Positions 9,588-16,008 of a stretch of DNA of 64,000 nucleotides are shown here, one piece after another (the stretch's first letter is position 1; each line of letters starts with the position of its first letter). Made by a program: the position numbers and the translations under genes. Under the pieces are notes generated by a model. It searched no databases, was not told where the DNA came from, and was given only the letters and a program-made list of their open reading frames with translations. The stretch covers positions 62,001-126,000 of the forward strand of contig NZ_SOCA01000008.1 in the NCBI RefSeq assembly GCF_004364345.1, in the 5' to 3' direction. This DNA comes from Prosthecobacter fusiformis. GTDB lineage: Bacteria > Verrucomicrobiota > Verrucomicrobiia > Verrucomicrobiales > Verrucomicrobiaceae.

Positions 9588-9649
9588 ATCTACACATGCT
9601 AAGAAAAGGGATTCAGGCAACTTGAGAGCCTGCCCCCATCCCCCCAAGC

Positions 9650-10420
9650 CTACATCCAAGGCTTCCAGCCCACGGCCTCAAACCAGGCCTGGGCCAACAG
9701 GGCACCGGGGCGGGCGGACCATTCACCCAGGGTCGCTGCCTGTTCCCCGTAACCGTGCAGGTCCAGACGCCGCGCCAGAACCCCGGCAGCCAGCGGGGTC
9801 GGAGCAGCGATCTCGTAGCTGGCGGAGGGGGTCACATGATGAAAGCCTGCCGCACGCAGCCAGGCGCTCAGTTTCCGCCCGGCATGGGCATCCCCACCGC
9901 TGGCGGATTGCACCTCACGACAGGCGTCCAGCGCCTCCGCCACGGCATCGTCCCACGGCTCCATGACCGTCCCGCCCCAGTCCGCACTGCGCAGTGCGAT
10001 GAAGGCTCCGGGTTTCATCACCCGACGCAGCTCACGCAGGGCCTGTACGGGATGCTCCAAATGCTCAAACAGCGCGTGTGAAAACACCCCGTCGAACTCT
10101 GCCGCACCGAAGGGCAGCTCATACACCTGGGCCTGGAGAAACGCCGCATTCAGGCCGCGCTCCGCCGCTTTCTCATTGGCCTGCGCCAGAGCCCCTGCGT
10201 CCAGGTCAATGCCGATGGCACCGCCTGGCCTCACGCGTTCCGCCAGCCCCAGGGTGATGGAGCCGGGGCCGCAGCCGCAGTCCAGCAGGCGCATCCCTGG
10301 CCGCATCAGCGGCAGGGCAAAGGCGGCATGCGTACCCGCACTCCGCCGCGCCTGCACATCCACAGACGCAGCCGGTGGGGGAAGCGGTAAAGTTAAGTCA
10401 TTGATAAGGAGAGCATTCAC
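9650..10420 (-). CDS. Class I SAM-dependent methyltransferase
   Basis: 256-residue cytoplasmic methyltransferase of the UbiE/Methyltransf_11 type. Motif I is LLDCGCGPGS (about residues 44-53), with the acidic residue for the ribose in IGIDLDAGAL and a motif near FDGVFSHALFEHLEHP. The substrate is unknown. Its ATG overlaps the stop of the upstream EamA gene by 4 bases (10417-10420), so the two are translationally coupled. Confidence 0.88.
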   Translation of the reverse strand: MNALLINDLTLPLPPPAASVDVQARRSAGTHAAFALPLMRPGMRLLDCGCGPGSITLGLAERVRPGGAIGIDLDAGALAQANEKAAERGLNAAFLQAQVYELPFGAAEFDGVFSHALFEHLEHPVQALRELRRVMKPGAFIALRSADWGGTVMEPWDDAVAEALDACREVQSASGGDAHAGRKLSAWLRAAGFHHVTPSASYEIAAPTPLAAGVLARRLDLHGYGEQAATLGEWSARPGALLAQAWFEAVGWKPWM

Positions 10421-11379
10421 TTGGGAGGACGGGAGGAACGGGTGATGAGGATCACGGAAAAGATAATGAGAGCGCCTGCGATGATGACGCTGTGGGGGAT
10501 AGGCTCATTCAGCACCCACCAGCCCAGCAGCACCGCCACAAAGGGGTTCACATACGCATGGGTGGAAACACGGGCCGGGGTGCTCACCTGCAGCAGCCAG
10601 ATGTAAGCCGAGTAACCCACCAGCGACCCAATGAGGGTCAGGTAAACAAAGGCCCAGGCGGAAGTGGGCGTGATGGCGCTCACCTCCAGGTCACTCATTT
10701 CGCCCAGGCACAGGCCTAACAAAAATTGCAACACACCGCCACAAAACATCTGCATGGCCACGCTCAGCAGTGCCGAGGCCGGTTTCCGCGCATGGCGGAT
10801 ATAAATGGAGCCGCAGGCCCAGGAGATATTGCCCAAAACCAGCACCACCGCCGCCATCGGCTCGATCATCCGCTGGCCCAGCGCCCCACGGCCCAGGACG
10901 ATGACAAACACGCCCGTCATGCCGATGACGAGGCCCGCCACAATGCGTTTCGTCGGCCTCAAGCCAGCGGGTCGCAGCCAGTCCACCAGCATGATCCAAA
11001 GCGGCACCGAGGCCACCACCAGGGCCACCACGCCACTGGGCACCGTCTGCTGCGCCCACACCACACCGCCATTCCCGCCCATTAGCAGCAGAGCGCCTGC
11101 GATGGTGGAGCTCTTCCAATGGCCGAAGTCCGGACGTGCCTCCCCGCGCAACCGCATGACGGCATATAGCAGGCACCCGGCGATGACAAAACGCGTGCCC
11201 GCCATCAGCAGCGGCGGGATGGTATCAATCGCCAGCCGCATCCCCAGATACGTGGAGCCCCAGACCAGATACACCGCCACAAAGGCCGCGATGACCAGAC
11301 TCATCGGCGGGCGCAAGGCAGCACCCGTGCTACATGAGCCGGATGAAAGAGAGGTCGTACTACTACTGCTGCTGTTCAT
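10417..11379 (-). CDS. EamA/DMT-family permease
   Basis: 320-residue inner-membrane transporter of the drug/metabolite superfamily with about ten hydrophobic segments in two EamA halves. Signatures are LVWGSTYLGMRLAI near the first helix and ALLLMGGNGGVVWAQQTVPSG. Relatives such as YedA/RhtA export amino acids or metabolites. The N-terminus is odd: about 25 Ser/Thr-rich residues precede the first helix, and a later Met (PPMSLVIAAFVAVYLV) is an alternative start. The upstream region carries a promoter, a short open frame and an intrinsic terminator just before the start, so expression is probably controlled by attenuation. It is coupled to the downstream methyltransferase. Confidence 0.88.
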   Translation of the reverse strand: MNSSSSSTTSLSSGSCSTGAALRPPMSLVIAAFVAVYLVWGSTYLGMRLAIDTIPPLLMAGTRFVIAGCLLYAVMRLRGEARPDFGHWKSSTIAGALLLMGGNGGVVWAQQTVPSGVVALVVASVPLWIMLVDWLRPAGLRPTKRIVAGLVIGMTGVFVIVLGRGALGQRMIEPMAAVVLVLGNISWACGSIYIRHARKPASALLSVAMQMFCGGVLQFLLGLCLGEMSDLEVSAITPTSAWAFVYLTLIGSLVGYSAYIWLLQVSTPARVSTHAYVNPFVAVLLGWWVLNEPIPHSVIIAGALIIFSVILITRSSRPPK

Positions 11380-11384
11380 GAAGG

Positions 11385-11444
11385 GTGATTCCTGGAATCA
11401 CACAGCGGTAGAAAAAAACCCACCGCCGGTGTCGGGGTGGGTTT
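11385..11444 (-). terminator. Intrinsic terminator in the EamA leader (attenuator), plus ribosome-site hairpin
   Basis: On the minus strand AAACCCACC pairs with GGTGGGTTT (11436-11444 with 11416-11424; inner CCG/CGG), followed by seven T. It ends only about 30 bases before the EamA ATG, so it lies in that gene's own leader. The 3' arm sequence GGTGGGTT also occurs upstream at 11485-11492, where it could pair instead with AACCCACC and form an antiterminator. Between terminator and start, GTGATT/AATCAC (11385-11401) forms a small hairpin whose loop holds the AGG of the probable ribosome-binding site. Confidence 0.65.
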
Positions 11445-11481
11445 GGGAGATGCTTTCGAAAAAAATGAATGCTCGATGATC

Positions 11482-11577
11482 TCAACCCACCTCACGTGGC
11501 CAGGCCACAATGACAGCCCAACGCTTCGCTGGGGATCCAGCGACCGCATTCAGGCAAGCATGATTGAGAGGGTTCAT
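11482..11577 (-). CDS. Putative 31-codon leader peptide of the EamA attenuator
   Basis: ATG at 11577, TGA at 11482-11484. The peptide starts MNPLNHACLN and ends AWPREVG, with two Trp codons (residues 20 and 26). Its last codons overlap the GGTGGGTT segment that could form the antiterminator, so a ribosome at the stop codon would mask that segment and allow termination, while one stalled earlier would free it. There is no run of a single amino acid, which is weaker than classical leaders. The call is inferred from arrangement, not homology. Confidence 0.35.
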   Translation of the reverse strand: MNPLNHACLNAVAGSPAKRWAVIVAWPREVG

Positions 11578-11592
11578 CGTATGTCCATGCTG

Positions 11593-11619
11593 ATTAAACC
11601 TTCCGTTAGACCCTGTCAA
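11593..11619 (-). promoter_or_regulatory. Sigma-70-like promoter for the leader and EamA operon
   Basis: On the minus strand a perfect -35 (TTGACA, 11614-11619) is followed after 15 bases by TTTAAT (11593-11598); TAATCA at 11591-11596 gives a 17-base spacer. Transcription would start close to 11585, just before the leader ORF. Confidence 0.45.
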
Positions 11620-11783
11620 ATCCTTCCCTCCTCACCGCCCAGTCTTGTTCAAAAAAGATGAAGCAACTTCGCCTGACCCCTCCTTAATATTTCGACAGCA
11701 TTATGCCGGGTCAGGTTTCTGGGGGGTGCCTTCGTATGGGCGTCATGGGATTGGGGAACGGAGTGGTTTACACCACCGATTTC

Positions 11784-11935
11784 TATAATCTATGATGTTT
11801 TGGAATATTTGGCAAGATGAGAAATTGGGGGTGGGGCGAGGAGGTTTTACACCTCAGAGGGTGGATCACCGCAAGGGTTGCGGAGATGGGAGGCAATGGT
11901 GTTGTCTCTTCCCAGGCCGTGCGCTGGGCTTTTTT
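11784..11935 (+). ncRNA. Candidate small RNA with promoter and terminator
   Basis: A consensus -10 (TATAAT, 11784-11789) is followed by about 140 bases with three hairpins: GAGGT/ACCTC (11841-11855), CCGCAA/TTGCGG (11869-11883) and a 3' stem CCCAG/CTGGG (11911-11928) running into six T. No convincing ORF with a ribosome site lies inside, and no -35 match is seen. It fits a stand-alone structured RNA or the leader of the AT-rich gene at 12073. I do not recognise a known RNA family. Confidence 0.3.
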
Positions 11936-12072
11936 GTTCTGCTCCGTTGGAACTGGATTTCACGCAGTTTCCCTGGCCCCGTTTCCCGGAATGAAATGTA
12001 ATGTTTCCCTTAACTAATTCTTTTGATTGCGCGACTATATATTAAGCTTATTTTTAGCGAAATATAATACAA

Positions 12073-13266
12073 ATGTCCTTTTCTGACACTTTTCTCTACT
12101 ATCCTTTTATCACAATACCTGAAAAAACTCTGGTTCACTCTCTCCTTTTTCAAGAACGTGTGCGCAGGATTATTCCATCATCCGATCATATGGATCAAAG
12201 GAGGTACCAAGACGCACAGCAGCCAAATGATATATGCAGGCAGTATCTCGGCTACAATTTTATAGAAGATGCAGAATTCTGGGAAGCTAGCAGGGAGGTG
12301 GCGGAAATGTTTTGTGCGTTTCTACAAGACGCATCGACCGCTAAGCGAACCAAGAAGTTTGAGTATCTACTCGGCCAGCACTACAAACAGCGATTTGCTC
12401 TTAATTCGCCCACTAGAGTGTTAAGTACACAGTATTTTGTTTATGCACAGAAATTCGATCCTCAGGTATTTGATTCGCTCATGAACCTAGGTTGGGCACG
12501 CTATGATAACCAGAGGCAAGCATGCGAACTAAGTAATGAACTGTGTAATATTTATATGGCACTGCTAGCATGCTGCATATCAAAAAAGAGCGGCCGACCA
12601 ATTTCGACCGATGTAAGTGTCGCAGAAAGTATGACGCGAACACAAATGTTCAAAAAATACTTTGGAGATGCGCTCCCAAAGACTTCATCGGACGAACCCC
12701 TGCGAAATCTATGCGTATCACTGCTCATCAATGGCGACGACGTTTCTTCTGGTAATCATCTCCCGATGGAACAAGTTCTTACGATTCATGAAGCTGCTAG
12801 AATCAGAGCTGGTCTGGAATTGGAGCGTCGCAGCTTTAGCGATTGCGTAAGCCGTATGATTGCCAAGGCTAAGATATACAATACTATTTCAATTTCTGAG
12901 TTCCTGGAATTAGAAGCGAAGGAAGTAATTGATGAAGCCGAACATTATAGGAGTAAGGCTAGATCATTGGCCAGTGAATGTATTGACAAGAAACGTAAAA
13001 GTCTTATCAAGAACATTAGTACAGGCATCGCTATAACAATCCCTTTAGCCAAAATCGCCATTGAGGCAGTGGGGAACACTACAATTCCAGGCATGGGCAA
13101 CATTCTCGGGACTGGGATTGAAGTTGCAGCAATTGTGACGACTGCGGTTATGGCAGGCGAGGAACCATTTATAACTCAGCCAGCTCCATCTGAGCCGGAA
13201 AAAGTTCATCTCTTTATGAATCGACTGTGGGATGCTAGAAGCCAACGTGTGGAAACCACGATATGA
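12073..13266 (+). CDS. AT-rich hypothetical protein with YYPF N-terminus (DUF6236-like?)
   Basis: 397 residues, not firmly recognised. The start FLYYPFITIPEKTLVHSLLF resembles, from memory, the N-terminus of DUF6236 proteins (YYPF followed by a first helix and RIIP). The middle is helical and charged (EAEHYRSKARSLASECIDKK). The C-terminal 90 residues hold a hydrophobic, Gly-rich stretch (ISTGIAITIPLAKIAIEAVG, then IPGMGNILGTGIEVAAIVTT) that could enter a membrane. A TATAAT sits 6 bases before the ATG, so the message may be nearly leaderless. The gene is AT-rich, and an HExxH gene follows 10 bp later, probably in the same transcript. The family call is tentative. Confidence 0.75.
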   Translation: MSFSDTFLYYPFITIPEKTLVHSLLFQERVRRIIPSSDHMDQRRYQDAQQPNDICRQYLGYNFIEDAEFWEASREVAEMFCAFLQDASTAKRTKKFEYLLGQHYKQRFALNSPTRVLSTQYFVYAQKFDPQVFDSLMNLGWARYDNQRQACELSNELCNIYMALLACCISKKSGRPISTDVSVAESMTRTQMFKKYFGDALPKTSSDEPLRNLCVSLLINGDDVSSGNHLPMEQVLTIHEAARIRAGLELERRSFSDCVSRMIAKAKIYNTISISEFLELEAKEVIDEAEHYRSKARSLASECIDKKRKSLIKNISTGIAITIPLAKIAIEAVGNTTIPGMGNILGTGIEVAAIVTTAVMAGEEPFITQPAPSEPEKVHLFMNRLWDARSQRVETTI

Positions 13267-13276
13267 ATCTAGAGAA

Positions 13277-13765
13277 ATGAGCGAGCTCAATAATTTCGAA
13301 TTTGCCGTTCCCATCCATATCGACGGAGGCACCGGGCATGTGCATGTTTTCTGGTCCTGCGATGCTTCACAAATTCAACGGTTTCTAAAGGAACGATATG
13401 ATTTAATTGGGCCTGATCGAGATAGTTGGGAAGGCGTTTGTATTGCTTTTCCGGAACTTGATGAGAAAGCGGGTTGCCCGACCGCATTGATTGCTTTGAG
13501 GATGTGGGAAGCAAATGCAGAGAAGTTTGCTCTGCTGGCGCATGAGTGTTTTCATGCGGCGGAGTGGATGCTTAAACAATCAGGATACAAACCGCCGACG
13601 GACTGGATGGATCTGCCACCAGAGGGAGGTCCAAGACAAGCCTGGGAGGACGCGGCTTATCTCTTGCAATGGATCATGCGGCGAAGTTTGGAGGGTATTT
13701 TAAATGATGCAGCAGGCTTCGTCTCTAGCACGATTAAAACTCCTGTGCGAGCTGGTGCTATCTAG
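13277..13765 (+). CDS. Putative phage-type HExxH zinc metallopeptidase-like protein
   Basis: About 162 residues from the ATG at 13277 (MSELNNFEF), 10 bp after the preceding stop; a longer frame from 13232 overlaps the upstream gene and is less likely. The key feature is LLAHECFHAAEWML (near residue 85), an HExxH zincin motif, followed about 40 residues later by WEDAAYLLQWIM, where an acidic residue could be the third zinc ligand. From memory, small proteins with an AHECxHA helix followed by an AYLxxW helix are common in phages and prophages. Function is unknown; it may be a partner of the gene before it. The base composition is intermediate. Confidence 0.7.
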   Translation: MSELNNFEFAVPIHIDGGTGHVHVFWSCDASQIQRFLKERYDLIGPDRDSWEGVCIAFPELDEKAGCPTALIALRMWEANAEKFALLAHECFHAAEWMLKQSGYKPPTDWMDLPPEGGPRQAWEDAAYLLQWIMRRSLEGILNDAAGFVSSTIKTPVRAGAI

Positions 13766-13841
13766 AGAACTGCCCCAGGAGGATTTCACGCGTTTTAAGC
13801 CTAAATCGATCACACGAAGAGGTCTGAATAACTAACAATTT

Positions 13842-14897
13842 TCAGCTATTTTCTGGAAGTATCAAAGCAGACGGTAAGCTTATTGGGAAGTCCCTAGTAT
13901 CAGTGGGTGATGTTTTCGCAGCAGGTTGTACAGTTTTTTTCTCAACTGACTCAGCAAGCCATTTATCCTCGGGGTCTTCTGGATTAAGTGCTCCCCATCC
14001 TCCCAAGGGGGTCCAAAGAAAAGAGCACTTTCTCCCTTTTTTTAATAACCATTGCACAAACTGTTTTCCCTCTTCGGTCAGTGAGATGAATTGTCCGCTT
14101 CCAGATGGGCGCACAATACCGGCGGCATGTAGGCGATCTCGGCCATATGCTGCAAATGATCCCGATCCTCTGATGCCACTATTTTTGGTTCGGTATATAT
14201 ATGAGGTGTTCCTCGGCATATCGATCTGAAGCTCATGCATCAATATAAGTGCCTGGCAGTCAGAGTCGTCAGCCATTGCATCAATTAATTCAAACCGAGT
14301 ATCCTGTCCAGCTTGCTCACGCAACTTGGAATTTTCTTCGCTTAAGCGAACCACCTCAGTGCCCAAGCGGGCCAGTTCAGTCAGCACCTCAGGACCGGGC
14401 ATATTAGTCGCTCGCACCCATCCAGGCATTGGATTCAAGTTTTTTTGTTTGCTGAGCGCTGCCAGAACTTTGCTTGTGAGACTATCTGAATTGGTCCAAA
14501 AGCTGACCATTTTAGACATGACTTTAGATTTGAACGCTTCCAATTTTGATCGGCTGTCTGCATCTGCATCAATCCAAACTGGAGGCCATTCAACATTCTT
14601 ATCTAAGATAAAACCCAGCACAGGGACTCCACGTTCCACAGCATAATCATACTCGCGCTCAGTGAAAGATACATTTTCAAAAATGGTGCCATAGCGATGT
14701 GCCACAAGAACAATGTAATAATCACTCTGCTCGATTTGGCGTTTAATTAGTCTCCATTGAGATTCATCAGCAGCGCTAAACATTTCCATTCCAACAGGAA
14801 TATCGCCAATTTCAAGAATCGACTTTGCTACACATTCTCGCTCCGAGCGAAGATCTTCAAATGTCGAACTGACAAAGATTTGGAATTTTTTTTCCAT
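13842..14897 (-). CDS. DUF4062-domain protein with winged-helix-like C-terminus
   Basis: 351 residues from the ATG at 14897; a TTG at 14942 would add 15 residues but lies before the domain. The N-terminus KKFQIFVSSTFEDLRSERE, with SDYYIVLVAHRYGT and FTEREYDYAVERGVPVLGFI, is DUF4062, a TIR-like alpha/beta domain found in signalling and suspected defence proteins. A helical segment with coiled-coil character (ELARLGTEVVRLSEENSKL) follows. The region around GRDRLHAAGIVRPSGSGQFI and SLTEEGKQFVQWLLKKG reads as a winged helix. It is AT-rich, convergent with the HExxH gene, and part of the same foreign-looking island. A nucleotide-sensing or anti-phage role is inference only. Confidence 0.8.
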   Translation of the reverse strand: MEKKFQIFVSSTFEDLRSERECVAKSILEIGDIPVGMEMFSAADESQWRLIKRQIEQSDYYIVLVAHRYGTIFENVSFTEREYDYAVERGVPVLGFILDKNVEWPPVWIDADADSRSKLEAFKSKVMSKMVSFWTNSDSLTSKVLAALSKQKNLNPMPGWVRATNMPGPEVLTELARLGTEVVRLSEENSKLREQAGQDTRFELIDAMADDSDCQALILMHELQIDMPRNTSYIYRTKNSGIRGSGSFAAYGRDRLHAAGIVRPSGSGQFISLTEEGKQFVQWLLKKGRKCSFLWTPLGGWGALNPEDPEDKWLAESVEKKTVQPAAKTSPTDTRDFPISLPSALILPENS

Positions 14898-15176
14898 AAA
14901 GCAATTAATTGATAACCAAGAATCCGGTAGTGGTTTACTCAATAGTTATTTGTGTTTAATCTTTAAAGGCAAAGTAATTAAATATCTAATATAATTAGGT
15001 ATTTCACAATGGTAGCGGCTGGACTTGGAAAAGGCAACTCTGAAAGACGGTAGGCAGGAATGACGAGCTTAGGATAGATAAGAGGGTAATGTATTTCTGG
15101 AGGTGGAACGAAATGGTGTATACGCTCCTCTCGAGTCCTGGGGATGGGTTAGGCCTAGGGTCAGTGGGCGCTGCTG

Positions 15177-15348
15177 GCATCCCGCTGGGATGCGGCGTGG
15201 TGAGAGGGGGTGGGGTTCCAGGGGTGTGCTCTCCCGCTTCGCGGGATCGCTGTACCTTGGCTACCGGCTGGGATGCCTCCGGCATCCGGGGAGGCCTATG
15301 GAGAATGCAGGAACGGAGCGTGGGAGGGACGGAACCCCGTTGGGGTTC
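15177..15348. repeat. Cluster of four GC-rich palindromes, each with a 3-base loop
   Basis: Four perfect hairpins follow one another in an otherwise gene-free region: GCATCCC-gct-GGGATGC (15177-15193), CCCGC-ttc-GCGGG (15233-15245), GGATGCC-tcc-GGCATCC (15271-15287) and GAACCCC-gtt-GGGGTTC (15332-15348). Open frames cross the area on both strands, but none has a ribosome site or protein-like composition. It looks like a dispersed structured repeat of the REP/BIME type rather than a gene. The region 14898-15176 before it is AT-rich and shows nothing clear. Confidence 0.6.
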
Positions 15349-15434
15349 GGTGATCCAAGAGCAGGATGGGCTCGGCTTCTCGATATCTGTGCTCTCGGTG
15401 ACATCTGTGGTTGGCTTGGGATTGAAGGGGTGAA

Positions 15435-15534
15435 TTTTTAAACCACTTATGCCCAGCAATGAACACTAATGTTCCAATCCCCAAACCTCTGTCTCTGACA
15501 TTAGTGCCTATTAGTGAGCATGAGTGGTTAAAAA
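15435..15534. repeat. About 100-bp imperfect inverted repeat (MITE-like hairpin)
   Basis: Outer arms TTTTTAAACCACTTATGC (15435-15452) and GCATGAGTGGTTAAAAA (15518-15534) are near-complementary. An inner pair CACTAATGT (15464-15472) and ACATTAGTG (15498-15506) is perfectly complementary, leaving a loop of about 25 bases. The element lies between the palindrome cluster and the Mini-III gene, and the minus-strand transcript of the latter would end in it. It could be a non-autonomous mobile remnant or a terminator. Confidence 0.55.
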
Positions 15535-15556
15535 TCTGAGCACTGAACACCGCCCC

Positions 15557-15865
15557 TCACCTCCCCTTCCTCCCCCGCTTCGCTTCCTGTTTCAGAAACA
15601 ACGGCTCCAGGTTCTCGCGGATCCAGGCAAAGGCCGCCTCCAGACCCTCGCGCTGATAGATTATCCCGATGCCTGCCTCCACCTTGGTCGGGTTGCCCAC
15701 GCAGTTGAGGAACTGGTTGCAGGTGAAGCGGATCTTCATTTCCGCATCCACCTTGCCATGAGTCCTGAGGATGAGGCTGCGCACATACAGCTCCAGCACC
15801 GCATCCCCCACCCACGCATCTTGACGCAATTGATCGAGGGCTTCGGACTGGGTAGGGTTCGCCAT
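15557..15865 (-). CDS. Mini-ribonuclease III-like RNase III-domain protein
   Basis: 102 residues consisting of one RNase III-type domain. DAWVGDAVLELYVRSLI (residues about 16-32) matches the catalytic signature of Mini-III (LAYLGDAVYELYVR), the dimeric enzyme that matures 23S rRNA in Gram-positives. Later NQFLNCVG and EAAFAWIRENLEPLFLK correspond to the C-terminal helices. It is shorter than typical MrnC (about 130-140), and there is no dsRNA-binding domain. It diverges from the downstream protease gene. The family call rests on the GDAVLELYVR block. Confidence 0.75.
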   Translation of the reverse strand: MANPTQSEALDQLRQDAWVGDAVLELYVRSLILRTHGKVDAEMKIRFTCNQFLNCVGNPTKVEAGIGIIYQREGLEAAFAWIRENLEPLFLKQEAKRGRKGR

Positions 15866-16008
15866 AAATTTGACGCCCGATCCTGGCGAATATCAGGAGC
15901 GGAGCAACACCGGACCGCAAGCTTCGTTGGGATTGTTTGAGCAGGTTGGCAGAAGCACTTGTCTTTGATGCGCCGCCCTTCGTATGTTTGGCTGCTATTG
16001 TACTTCTC

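Noticed and set aside
11792-12001. Short frames in 11792-12017 as a small protein gene
   Set aside because: Two overlapping frames with no ribosome site and a terminator-like hairpin in the middle; a structured RNA fits better.
15004-15459. Overlapping short frames on both strands between the DUF4062 and Mini-III genes
   Set aside because: No ribosome sites; composition is driven by palindromic repeats.
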